From the NCBI GenBank assembly GCA_947471745.1, contig CANJKZ010000174.1, positions 720,001-784,000 on the forward strand: a stretch of DNA of 64,000 bases, written 5' to 3'. This DNA is from Closterium sp. Naga37s-1 (Eukaryota; Streptophyta; Zygnematophyceae; Desmidiales; Closteriaceae). Both the position numbers and the translations under genes were made by a program. The notes below the pieces were generated by a model. It was given only the letters and a program-made list of their open reading frames with translations. It was not told the DNA's origin and searched no databases. Below, piece after piece: positions 9,501 through 20,164 of this stretch (position 1 is its first letter; each line of letters opens with the position of its first letter).

Positions 9501-11085
9501 GGCCGACGGGGCCGGGGCCGGGGCGCGCGGGCCGCGGGCCGACGTCGGGCCGCGGGCCGACGGGGCCGGGGCCGGGGCGCGCGGGCCGCGGGCCGACGTC
9601 GGGCCGCGGGCCGACGGGGCCGGGGCCGGGGCGCGCGGGCCGCGGGCCGACGTCGGGCCGCGGGCCGACGGGGCCGGGGCCGGGGCCGGGGCGCGCGGGC
9701 CGCGGGCCGACGTCGGGCCGCGGGCCGACGGGGCCGGGGCCGGGGCGCGCGGGCCGCGGGCCGACGTCGGGCCGCGGGCCGACGGGGCCGGGGCCGGGGC
9801 GCGCGGGCCGCGGGCCGACGTCGGGCCGCGGGCCGACGGGGCCGGGGCCGGGGCGCGCGGGCCGCGGGCCGACGTCGGGCCGCGGGCCGACGGGGCCGGG
9901 GCCGGGGCGCGCGGGCCGCGGGCCGACGTCGGGCCGCGGGCCGACGGGGCCGGGGCCGGGGCGCGCGGGCCGCGGGCCGACGGGGCCGGGGCCGGGGCGC
10001 GCGGGCCGCGGGCCGACGTCGGGCCGCGGGCCGACGGGGCCGGGGCCGGGGCGCGCGGGCCGCGGGCCGACGTCGGGCCGCGGGCCGACGGGGCCGGGGC
10101 CGGGGCGCGCGGGCCGCGGGCCGACGTCGGGCCGCGGGCCGACGGGGCCGGGGCCGGGGCGCGCGGGCCGCGGGCCGACGTCGGGCCGCGGGCCGACGGG
10201 GCCGGGGCCGGGGCGCGCGGGCCGCGGGCCGACGTCGGGCCGCGGGCCGACGGGGCCGGGGCCGGGGCGCGCGGGCCGCGGGCCGACGTCGGGCCGCGGG
10301 CCGACGGGGCCGGGGCCGGGGCGCGCGGGCCGCGGGCCGACGTCGGGCCGCGGGCCGACGGGGCCGGGGCCGGGGCGCGCGGGCCGCGGGCCGACGTCGG
10401 GCCGCGGGCCGACGGGGCCGGGGCCGGGGCGCGCGGGCCGCGGGCCGACGTCGGGCCGCGGGCCGACGGGGCCGGGGCCGGGGCGCGCGGGCCGACGGGG
10501 CCGGGGCCGGGGCCGGGGCCGGGGCCGGGGCGCGCGGGCCGCGGGCCGACAGTGCCGGGGCGCGCGGGCCGCGGGCCGACGGGGCCGGGGCCTGGGCGCG
10601 CGGGCCGCGGGCCGCGGGCCGACGGGGCCGGGGCCGGGGCCGGGGCGCGCGGGATCGACGGGGCCGGGGCCGGAGCGCGCGGGCCGACGGGGCCGGGGCC
10701 AGGGCCGGGGCCGGGGCCGGGGCGCGCGGGCAGCGGGCCGCGGGCCGACGGGGCCGGGGCCGCGGCGCGCGGGCCGCGGGCCGCGGGCCGACGGGGCCGG
10801 GGCCGGGGCGCGCGGGCCGCGGGCCGACGGGGCCGGGGACGGGGCCGGGGCCGGGGCGCGCGGGCCGACGGGGCCGGGGACGGGGCCGGGGCCGGGGCGC
10901 GCGGGCCGAGGGCCGCGGGCCGACGGGGCCGGGGCGCGCGGGCCGCGGGCCGACGGGGCCGGGGCGCGCGGCGCGCGGGCCGCGGGCCGACGGGGCCGGG
11001 GCCGGGGCCCGCGGCCGACGGGGCTGGGGCCGGGGCCGGGGCGCGCGGGCCGACGGGGCCGGGGCGCGCGGGCCGCGGGGGTGTG
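6599..11085. repeat. 4.5-kb GC-rich satellite array (54- and 72-bp units)
   Basis: The array is built from GGGGCC, GGGCCGC and GGGCCGAC modules. The basic 54-bp unit contains (GGGGCC)2GGGGCGCGC followed by two GGGCCGCGGGCCGAC blocks joined by GTC. A 72-bp variant has one extra 18-bp GTCGGGCCGCGGGCCGAC module. Units of 54 bp fill about 6780-7380, 72-bp units about 7380-8130, a few 54-bp units follow, 72-bp units recur at about 8270-8640, and 54-bp units continue to about 10490. The edges (6599-6770 and 10490-11085) are irregular. All unit lengths are multiples of three, so giant ORFs appear on both strands. Confidence 0.95.
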
Positions 11086-12434
11086 GGCCAATTCATCAAC
11101 CTTTCCATCACGTCTTCTCCACTTCGTCAACACAGCTTGATCGCGCATCGCGTATTCCAATACTTGGCACAAAATCAGATGAGCCAACATGATTAAATGT
11201 AGATGACATTTTCGAATGCATAAATTTAATAATTAATATTTCCCATGCTAATCAAGTTGCAATGGAATATGCATGATGTATATTTCGAATGCCTACATGT
11301 ATACCCAACAAACAATGGAAAATCAAACCAGTAATATTTATATACATAAATTAAAACACAAAAATACAAAGCCCACAAAGAGTTCCAACACCGATCTGAA
11401 CTTACACACAAAATGTGACATAAAATAATTAATGGAGAATTAGAACACGGCCTCTTCGGCATCGTGGAAGTGAGAAAAATGGATAAGGCAGAAAAACAAT
11501 AATGTGTCATACATTAGCGTTAAACAGACTAACAACAAACACCACAAGCATATACTTACTTACCATGAAAAAAAAAACTACACCACAAAATAATTTGTTA
11601 GAAATGAGAAGTGCTCTATGACATCACAATATACTGTATATTAAAAAAAACATTCTAAATAGCTTTAATGCTTACAGCCAATACTTCAGCAGACACACAA
11701 TTTTGGAAAATGTGTTGCGAAACTTGATGATGTTGTTGTAAGAGAGTACATAAAACGAACAGTGTATATGTATCAAAAATTAGAAACGCATACATTCAAA
11801 TCAGAAATAGAAGCAAGCATAAAAAAGTTGAAATATTGAATAGGATATTTGTGGCACAAATATGCTTTTAATAGAATTCATTGGTGAACATAGTCAAACT
11901 TCATATTACAATTTTGGTTTGCTGAACAATCTGACACGATTTCAAGTTAAATTGTGAATCAGTTTTGGTGTTCCCTGCTGAGATGAGTAGTAGAATAAAG
12001 AAGAATATCAGTGTCCATGAGACTTTGAAAATCAAAATACAAAAAAAAATAAAAAAACGTGTGAAGCAGTAATATTAGCAAATAAGCAATTTCACAATCT
12101 TACCACAAAAAGATCAACTGGAGACTTTGAAACTCGATGCAGCCTGAAGTCCAGATGATGATGTAAACCTATTGTTGATGTCTGATAAAAGAAACTCGTT
12201 CAGGAAATAGCAAAAACAAGGAGATTATACAAAGTACAGAACATGCAACATTGCTATATTAGTATATGCAAGGAACATAGAAGTCAAAACATGTGGATAA
12301 TAAATACATACAATAATTGAGCTCAACTTTCATCTAGATAGGTAAACGAGGAATTTCGACACTCTGAAAAGTGATGAGAAGTGGAGTAGCAGGAAGAGTT
12401 TGAAATAGAGTAGTTGGGGTCTACGACAAAATAA
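11086..12434. other. AT-rich stretch with no recognisable gene
   Basis: The composition drops sharply from GC-rich satellite to AT-rich DNA. No motif-bearing ORF, LTR or RNA gene is visible. The only sizeable ORF (11226-11510, minus, 94 codons) has no recognisable motif and looks incidental. Confidence 0.6.
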
Positions 12435-13542
12435 TGGAAAATATGTCAATGGTAACTTACATGAGGCACTATAACGCGTACGGTAACGATTTCAACGCGT
12501 TTGGTAACTAGCTTAACGCATTTGGTAACTCGCTTAACATGTTTGGTAACTTTCTTAACGCATTTGGTAACTCAACACTAGCAGCCCATCACGCGAATGG
12601 TAATTACATGAAATTCCCGCCGAAATTGAGCCTGATTTTGGTTTTTCCCACTCGCGTCAGAATAAATAGACGAATCCTGAAGCAGAAACCTCTAACACAC
12701 TCTCTGAAATTCTGACACAGCTTTCCGAAATTCTGACACACTTTCCGAAATCCTGACACACTTTCCGAAATCCTGACACACTTTCCGAAATCCTGACACA
12801 CTTTCCGATTTTCAAGCTAATTGAAAAAACGTAAGTTTTGTAAAAACAATTGTTCATAAATAATTGATATTCTGGCGCTCTTTCCGCAAACTGTTTGTAA
12901 TTTATTATGTCGTACAGCCGGGGCAAACAAATCTATACCCCTTTCAGATGGCAAATAAATTTGAGAGCAACAACCCTTAACTCCTTGCGACCAGGCGTTT
13001 ATGGTTCTTTATTAAAAAAAAAGAAACATGCAATTTTAAAGAGGTGTATTGTTCCCACATGCAAAAATTCTCCAACGCTGCAGTAATTATAAAAAGTAAA
13101 AGCCTCGAGGTCCTTTCGGGAAATATTTTTTATCGTTTTGCAAGTTCGCAACCATACTATCAAAAAAAAGATTTTAACCTTTTTTGTACGAGCTACATAT
13201 ATATATATATATATAAAACTGCTCTGAAACATTTCGGTCCGTGGTAATAGAACAAACGGGGTCCTTCAAGTTCGCGGCGGGACTTGTTGAGAATGATAAT
13301 ACTGTGCGTAAAGGCTTTTAAACTCGATAAATTCCTCTTCGTCAGGATCATTTCGGCGAGAATTTCATGTAGTTACCATTCGCGTGATGGGCTGCTAGTA
13401 TAGAGTTACCAAATGCGTTAAGCGAGTTACCAAACGTGTTAAGCGAGTTACCAAACGCGTTAAGCGAGTTACCAAACGCGTTGAAATCGTTACCGTACGC
13501 ATTATAGTGCCCCATGTAAGTTACCATTGACATATTTTCCCA
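12435..13542. mobile_element. MITE-like element with long inverted, repeat-bearing ends
   Basis: The ends are inverted copies starting TGG(G)AAAATATGTCAATGG and extend about 185 bp (12435-12620 and 13358-13542). Each arm carries tandem 21-bp units containing CGCGTTTGGTAACTCGCTTA. The flanks CAAAATAA (12427-12434) and TAAAATAA (13543-13550) agree at 7 of 8 bases, suggesting an 8-bp TSD and a hAT-type mobiliser. There is no transposase. A truncated relative lies at 41277-41764. Confidence 0.65.
12700..12808. repeat. 20-bp tandem repeat, about 5.4 copies
   Basis: The unit CTTTCCGAAATCCTGACACA repeats head to tail inside the MITE-like element. Its first copies are slightly diverged (ATTCTGACACAG) and the last three are almost identical. 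Confidence 0.9.
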
Positions 13543-13570
13543 TAAAATAACTAGATTAGAGCCTCATATC

Positions 13571-13699
13571 TGAGAAATTTAGAACGAGAATGAGTTGAAT
13601 AAGGAATGAAAGTGATACAAATGTTAAACCCTAGAATTGTGTACCCCTTAGTATCTAACCCGCTACAGCCTACACAGGCTAGATCATATAAGTTTGACA
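13571..13699 (-). repeat. 3' LTR of element B
   Basis: 129 bp, starting TGTCAAACTT and ending TCTCA on the minus strand. The polypurine tract abuts it. Confidence 0.93.
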
Positions 13700-13710
13700 C
13701 ACCCCCAAAG
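13700..13710 (-). promoter_or_regulatory. element B polypurine tract
   Basis: CTTTGGGGGTG on the minus strand directly precedes the 3' LTR. The same GGGGGTG tract occurs in C, D and H. Confidence 0.8.
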
Positions 13711-13911
13711 GCAAAGTGGGGGAGAACAAGGGGTCACAAGACCAGTCAAGCAAAGCAAGGCAAAGCAAGCTCAGGGTGGATCACAACGTCACCACACATT
13801 CTGAGCACAAGTTCAAGGCCACAAGGCCAGTTCACATGCATGAGTACACACATATATATAACGCTAAACAAACAAGAGCAGGTATATATATATGTAACAG
13901 TACAAGCAAGG

Positions 13912-16900
13912 TCAAGAAGTGAGCAAGTGAGGCAAGGTAGGTACAAGACCTAACAGAGTACAGAAGCGCTGATGGTCACAAGGCGCAAGTGCCTTGGTGA
14001 AGATATCAGCAGTGTTGGCCTCAGAGGCCACGTAAGCAAGGCGCCGCTGACCTCGCTGCTGCAGCTCACGAGCAAGGAAGTAGCGAAGAGCGATATGCTT
14101 CGTTCTGTGCTCCAGTCTGTGCTCCCGACACAAGGCCAGCATAGCCTTGTTGTCTACGTACAGAACTGGAGGAGAACGAGGCTGCTCTCCTAGGTCAGTC
14201 AGCAGGTAGGTGAGCCAGCGTAGCTCCTGTGCAGCCATGGCCCCTGCGTAGATCTCAGCCTCACAACTGGAGCCGAGAACAGAAGACGAGCCGGTAGACC
14301 GCCACGAAACGGAGCCGGAACCAAGGCTGAAGGTGTAACCCTGTGACGACCACTGCGTAGCCTGGTCGTCAGCCCAAGAAGCGTCTGCGTGACCAGTGAG
14401 GACCACTGGACTCCGCCCTCCAAGCACAAGCCCCATGCTCGACGTACTGCACAAGTAGCGCAACACCCTCTTCGCTGCAGCCATGTGCTCTGGTCTGTGT
14501 CTCCCAGGAGCAACATAGCGTGCCAGAATGCTAAGAGGGTATGCAAGGTCAGGTCGAGTGCAGGTCATCAGGTACATGAGGCAGCCAACAAGCTCTGGGT
14601 ACGGGCCACTCGACTCTACGGACTCATCCGAAGGCAGAGCTGAGAGCGAGTGGCGAGTAGACAGAGGAGTGGCCTGAGGCGAGGAGTACGTGAAGCCGAA
14701 GCGCTGAAGGACCTGCTGCACCATGTGTGACTGAGTCAGGGTAATGGTGCGCTGTGCTCTGTCCCGGGTGATCTGCAAGCCAAGGTAGCTGCGCAGTTCA
14801 CCCAGGTCTGTGCACGTGTGTCTCTTCTGCAGCTCAGACTTCACGTGGGCGAGTCCAGCAGTGTCAGCTGTGGCAAAGACCAAGTCGTCGACGTACACGA
14901 GGATGTAGAACGGCGGCAAAGAAGTGTCGGTGCGCAGAAACAGCGACGGGTCGGCAGTAGAAGGAGCAAACCCAAGAGTCCTCAATGTGTTGTGCCACTT
15001 ACGAGGTGCCAGGTGGAAAAGACCGTAGACTGGCCGCCGGAGGCTCCACTGGGTACCAGGAGGAAAAGACCCAGTGAAGCCAGGTGGGCGGCGCAGCCAG
15101 ATCTCCTCGTGCAGGCTGCCCTGCAAGAAAGCAGTGCTGAAGTCAAGAGAGTGAAGCTCGTAGTCACGGTGAGCGGCTATGTGCAGCAGTACCCGAAGAG
15201 TGGTCATCTTCGGGGTGGGAGAAAAGTAGTCAACTTTCTGCCGCTGACTGAAGCCACGAGCCACGTAGCGCGCCTTGAAGACAGGCGGAGAATCCGGCGG
15301 CCGCTTCACCCTGAAAATCCACATGCCACTGACGATGTTCGCCCCAGGAGGGGGAACCTCGTCGACGTAGGTGCCTGTGGACTTCCAGGAAGCCATCTCT
15401 GCATCCATGGCTGCCTGCCACTGAGAGGAGTAGGGACCCTCTATCGCCTCCGCGTAAGAGTGCGGAGGCGGGATGTCTGGTGCATCCGGGTCTCCCTCAG
15501 GGGCAAGCAGCATGGACACGAGACGAGGTGAAGCAGCAGCAAAGCACTGGAACTCCTCCTGCCTGTCCTCAAGGACGTCCGTGCCAAGGGCACACTCACC
15601 CCCGACGGACGGAGGACAGACAGACTCAGACTCAGCGACAAGACTAGCAGCGTAGTCTAGGCGACAGCGAGCAGCGAAGTCGACAAGCTCAGAAACTAAG
15701 GCAGACGCAGCAGCGGACTCAAAGGAAGGGTCAGTGACGACAGTAGCAAGGAGACGCGTGACAGCAGGACTGGCAGCACGAAGGGAGTCCGACTCCGGGT
15801 CAGCAAGAACAGGAAGAGAGGACTCAGGAGGAAAAGGCAAAGGGGCACGCAGCGGAGCAGTGGAGGGACGCAGAGACATCCGGTGCGTGCCGGGGACAGG
15901 GGGAGGACGCTGACGCGAACCACGACTACTTGTGCGAGCAGCACGGACAGACGACGCAGGACGAGATGCAGGCTCACGACGCTCAGCAAGACCTCCAGTA
16001 GGACCAGTGTAGGGAGAAGGAGCAGGCAGAGGAGAGGTAGGCTGGAACTGTGACTCGGACTGGACAGGTGGTGGACACTCTAAGGGAGGAGCCGGACTAG
16101 CAGAGGGCGGAAGACCAAGAACCTGCTCAAGGAGCGGAACGAAGTACGGCCGCGGTCGCTCAGCACCACCAGCACCAGAAGGGACAGCACCAGCACCCCG
16201 AACGACAGCACCAGCGCCAGCAGCACCCCCAGCTCCAGCAGCGCCAACTCCAGTACCCTCAGAGGCACCAGCACTAGAGGCACCCTCAGCGCCAACACCC
16301 CCAGCAGCTCCAGCTCCAGCCGGACCACCAGAAGACGCAGCGGGTCCAGCTCTAGCACCCGCAGTAGCACCGACGCCCGCAGCACCACCAGCTCCAGTAC
16401 GAGAAGCACCCGCAGGCCCAGCAGCTCCAGTACTCCCAGTACTAGCACCTCCGGGACCCGTGGCACCAGCACCCTCAGCAGCAGCAGAACCTCCAGCACC
16501 CGCAGCACCTCCAGCTCCAGCAGCTTGCCTCCAGCGCCGGGCAAACCACTCACGCAGCTCCTGTGGAGAGAGTAGCTCCCGCCGGGATGAAGCACCAGAA
16601 GAACCTCCAGGCCCAGCACCGCCAGACGCCACACGAGCAGGTCCAGTACCCTCAGACTCCGCACCCCCAGACGCAGCACCCCCAGGCTCAGCACCCCCAG
16701 ACCCAGCACCCCCAGGCGTAGCACCCCCAGGCTCAGCACCCCCAGAGTCAGCACCCCCAGGCTCAGCACCCCCAGACCCAGCACCCGCAGGCTCAGTACC
16801 CCTAGCAGCACCAGAGTCAACAGCTACCTCGACAGGGTCGACTGCGTCTACCTGAGACACACCTGAGGGGGCAGGACCCTGAGGGGGGAGGGGGTCTACC

Positions 16901-18768
16901 GGAGGGGGACCTGGCGTAAGGAAGAGCGGCGGGGGGGGGAGGGACGCAGTGCGGTAGGGGAAGAGACGGTAGTAGGGAACCGACTCGTCAAAGGTGACGT
17001 CCTGGGAGGACAGAACACGGCGCGAGGTGGGGTGGTAGAACTGCCAGCCCGGCGCGTCAGGGGGGAAGCCAAGGAAGACGCAGGGAACAGCACGAGGGGA
17101 CAGCTTGTCCGCAGACAAGTCGCGGACAAACGCCCGAGATCCCCAGACACGGAACGCAGACGCATCGCCAACCTTCCTCGTCCACAGCAAAGCAGGGGAG
17201 GTCTCCGGCATGGAGACCCGGGGCTGAAGGTTGATCTGATGCGCCGCGTACCGAACCGCAAACGACCACAGAAAATGGGGGGCAGCCGCATGGACCATGG
17301 ACGTACGAGCGACGTCCATGACCATGCCAATGCGGCGCTCAGCAATCCCATTTTGCTGCGGAGAGTCCGGAAGCGTGAAGGTCTGGCGGATGCCTCGTGC
17401 ACGACAGAAGGCTCGCAGAAGGTCAGAGGAGAACTCTCCACCTCTGTCAGAGTGCAGACGCAGAACAGGAAAGTCCGAGCCGAAACTGTCTCTGAGCTGG
17501 AGACGAGCTGCGCGGATCCAGGCGATCAACACCTCAGTGACCTCACCCTTGCTGCGCAAGGGGAAGACTGCGGTGTAACGCGAGTAGTCGTCAACCACCA
17601 GCAGGAAGTAACGCTCGTGACCCTGTCCACGGACGCGGGCTGGGCCCCACACGTCCATGTGAAGCGTCTACAGCGGAGCCTCTGTCGGAGGAAACTCGGA
17701 GGAGTGAGGAGCAGCGCGCTGCCGCCCCTCGACGCAGGGAACGCAGGTGGGGGCAGGCCCCGGAGGAAGGGGAGGGAGGGACCGGGGGAGACCAGAGACA
17801 AGGACACGGGAGGCCATGCCTCGAAGACGAGGCAGGGAGGGGTGACCAAGGCGGTGGTGCCAGAGGAGAGTCTGGTGAGACAGGAGACGACACGAGCAGG
17901 GGGCAGACTCAGGACCAGACCTGGACGCCGCAGCAAACACCTGACCCGACGCGGCTACCTGAGCAGACTCAACGACCAGAGGAGACTCAGTAGTCAGTGT
18001 GTACAGGCTCGACCCCGGCTGACAGGCGAACGTGGCCAAGTGACGGCCCGTCCGAGCACAGGTACAGTGGGTCACTCGCTGACTCGCAGGAGTGAACTGG
18101 TGAACCCCTCCATCCTGGAGGTCAGCACCACTCACCAAGTTCGTAGAGAACGAGGGGAGGTAAAGACCCGACAGGGTGCCAGATGGGGCCGCCGGACACG
18201 GTAGAACAGTGGAGAAGTGGGCAAGGACAGGACCCCCAGAGGGGTCTGCCAGGGAGACTGCCACTGGCCGACTAAGCGGTGTAAGCGTGGTGCGGTCTCG
18301 AAAGAAGGAGCGGGAAGCACCCGAGTCAAGGGTGAAGGTGTGGGTGGCCGGAGCCGACGCGGTACCTGAGAGCGCAGACTCACCAGCACCTGGGGCAGCA
18401 GGCTCACTGGCACCTAGAGCAGCAGCCTCACCAGCACCTAGAGCAGCAGCCTCAATGCCCGGGTCAGGCGGAAAACACCGGTAATAGTCACCCTCATCAC
18501 TAATAGTCACAGCATACATTGCAGCAAGAATAGCATCATAATCAAGATCAAAGATCGCAACACCCGCCCTAAACAGCTCGCCCCAGCGAGGGATCTCAGT
18601 AGCGTCGGGGAACTGGTGACGCCAAGCGTCCGTCAGGCGGCCGAAGCAGCGCTGGGTGGAGTGCGGACCCCCACACTGCTCACCCGTGCGGTCGCCTGTA
18701 CGTAGAACGTAGGTACAGGGGCCAGCACCCCAACCCCGCTGACGAGCAGTGTACCACTCACTAAGCTG
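13912..18768 (-). pseudogene. element B gag C-terminus-protease-integrase-RT-RNase H
   Basis: One minus-strand frame runs from the gag zinc-knuckle-like region (C-x13-C-x3-H-x4-C, about 18640-18720) to the RNase H end. Protease has LDSGASRSFFRD. Integrase has HHRLGHPS, MDVWGPARV, LHSDRGGEF and NGIAERRIG. RT has YVDDLVFATAD, and RNase H has HADASWADDQATQ and EAEIYAGAMAAQELRW. There are three visible lesions. A CAG-to-TAG stop lies at 17668-17670 just before the integrase core. About nine bases are missing before SPTPKMTT in RT. A further small loss lies in the LAPRKWHNTLRTLGF region. Some 350-400 N-terminal gag residues, including the poly-Gly tract, are absent because the leader joins directly at 18768. 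Confidence 0.9.
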
Positions 18769-19110
18769 ACAGGGCGGCGACGGGGCCTTAAGGGGCGGCG
18801 ACGGGACCTTAAGGGGCGGCGACGGGGCCGTAAGGGGCGGTCGCGGGGCCGTGAGGGGTGGCGACGGGGCCGTAAGGGGCGGTCGCGGGGCCGTGAGGGG
18901 CGGCGACGGGCCCGTAAGGGGCGGCGACGGGGCCGTAAGGGGCGGCGACGTGGCCTTAAGGGGCGGCGACGGGGCCGTAAGGGGCGGTCGCGGGGCCGTG
19001 AGGGGCGGCGACGGGGCCGTAAGGGGCGGTCGCGGGGCCGTAAGGGGCGGCGACGGGGCCGCTAAGGGGCCACGCGGGGCCTAGAGAGGGCAGCGACGGG
19101 GCCTGAGGGG
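18769..19110 (-). repeat. tandem-repeat leader of element B
   Basis: About fifteen copies of a 21-bp unit of the type AAGGGGCGGCGACGGGGCCGT (plus-strand reading) with alternating GGCGGC/GGCGGT variants. Confidence 0.88.
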
Positions 19111-19188
19111 CGGGACACTAGGCGCGCTTCGGGCAGGGGCGGCACGCGCCCCGGGTAGGAAAAAAAATCTTGGTGGGCCCTAGGAACA

Positions 19189-19217
19189 GTTCCCACGAGG
19201 GAACCTGCTTGATACCA
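19189..19217 (-). promoter_or_regulatory. element B primer binding site and hairpin
   Basis: On the minus strand TGGTATCAAGCAGG abuts the 5' LTR. It matches the initiator-Met site but has lost two bases. GTTCCCTCGTGGGAAC (19189-19204) follows as a 6-bp stem-loop. Confidence 0.75.
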
Positions 19218-19346
19218 TGAGAAACTTAGAACGAGAATGAGTTGACTAAGGAATGAAAGTGATACAAATGTGAAACCCTAGAATTGTGTACCACTTAGTA
19301 TCTAACCCGCTACAGCCTACACAGGCTAGATCATATAAGTTTGACA
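19218..19346 (-). repeat. 5' LTR of element B
   Basis: 129 bp, 125 of 129 identical to the 3' LTR, and flanked by the ATATC TSD. Confidence 0.93.
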
Positions 19347-19351
19347 ATATC

Positions 19352-19767
19352 TTCATCAAACAACCAAAACCGTAACTAAGAAAATAAAACATCAGAACTC
19401 ACTTAAAATGGGGCAAGAGTAAATTAAGAAGAGTGATCACTAGGTAGGTACCTTGGAAAGAGAGCTTGAATGTGTTGAGCTTGGTGTGAGGAAGAACAAT
19501 GAAAGAAGTTCTATGGAAATATTGGGTTCGGTGTGAGCAAGAGAAGGATGGGCAAGAAAGGTAAAAATGGCAAGGTAAGGCTTTGGGATGGGATAAGATG
19601 AAGAGTCCAAGTTCCCTTCAAATTGGACCATTAGGAAACTCTCTTGATTGGACACAAAATTGACCAATGGTAAGAGACTCGCTACTATGAACTGGAAACA
19701 AAAAAATAAACAGTTGGAAAAGTTGAACTAGAAACAAAACAACCAGTTGAGCAATGCTGTTTGTTTT
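19352..19767. other. AT-rich non-coding spacer between B and C
   Basis: No LTR, gene motif or repeat is visible. It looks like the older DNA into which B and C inserted. Short ORFs here have no recognisable motif. Confidence 0.5.
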
Positions 19768-19899
19768 TGTCAGAAGAATGAACGAGAATGAATGAACTAT
19801 GAAACGGTTGGGTACAAGTACTAACCCTAATTGTGTTGTACCCCTCATGGGCTACTCCAGTATAACCTACACAACTGTAAGCAATATCACATTCTGACA
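19768..19899 (-). repeat. 3' LTR of element C
   Basis: 132 bp from TGTCAGAATG to TTCTGACA on the minus strand, preceded by a GGGGGTG tract at 19900-19911. Confidence 0.9.
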
Positions 19900-20164
19900 C
19901 ACCCCCATAAGCAAAGTGGGGAAGAACAAACAGTCACAAGATCAGTCAAGAAAATCAAAGCAAGCTCAGGGTGGATCACAAAGTCACCACACAGTCCGAG
20001 CACAAGCAAAGCGCCACAAGGCCAGTTCACATGCAGAGTTATAAAAAAGAAAACAAACAATACAGTGATCATACCCTAGCAAGTGTAAGCATGCAGGTAT
20101 ATATATAGATCATAATACAAACAAAATCACGTAGTGAGCAAGTAAGGCAAAGTAGGCACAAGGC

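Larger units (their letters stand above)
13571..19346 (-). mobile_element. complete copia element B, 5,776 bp
   Basis: Both 129-bp LTRs are present and differ at 4 of 129 positions. Perfect 5-bp TSDs ATATC lie at 13566-13570 and 19347-19351. Primer site, repeat leader, pol and polypurine tract are in the expected order for the minus strand. The gag N-terminal region is missing, so B could move only with gag supplied by another copy. Confidence 0.95.

Noticed and set aside
11090-11190. Exon-like minus-strand segment beside the satellite
   Set aside because: All frames are short or stopped, and I recognise no protein family.
6463-11196. Giant ORFs of 1,525-1,575 codons in several frames on both strands
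   Set aside because: They are by-products of a stop-free GC satellite whose units are multiples of three. The translations are only Gly/Pro/Arg/Ala repeats and no initiation context or domain is present.
11226-11510. 94-codon minus-strand ORF as a gene
   Set aside because: AT-rich, no recognisable motif, no support from neighbouring features.
12440-13530. CRISPR-like array from the 21-bp repeats
   Set aside because: The units are directly tandem without spacers, occur in inverted arms, and the genome is eukaryotic.
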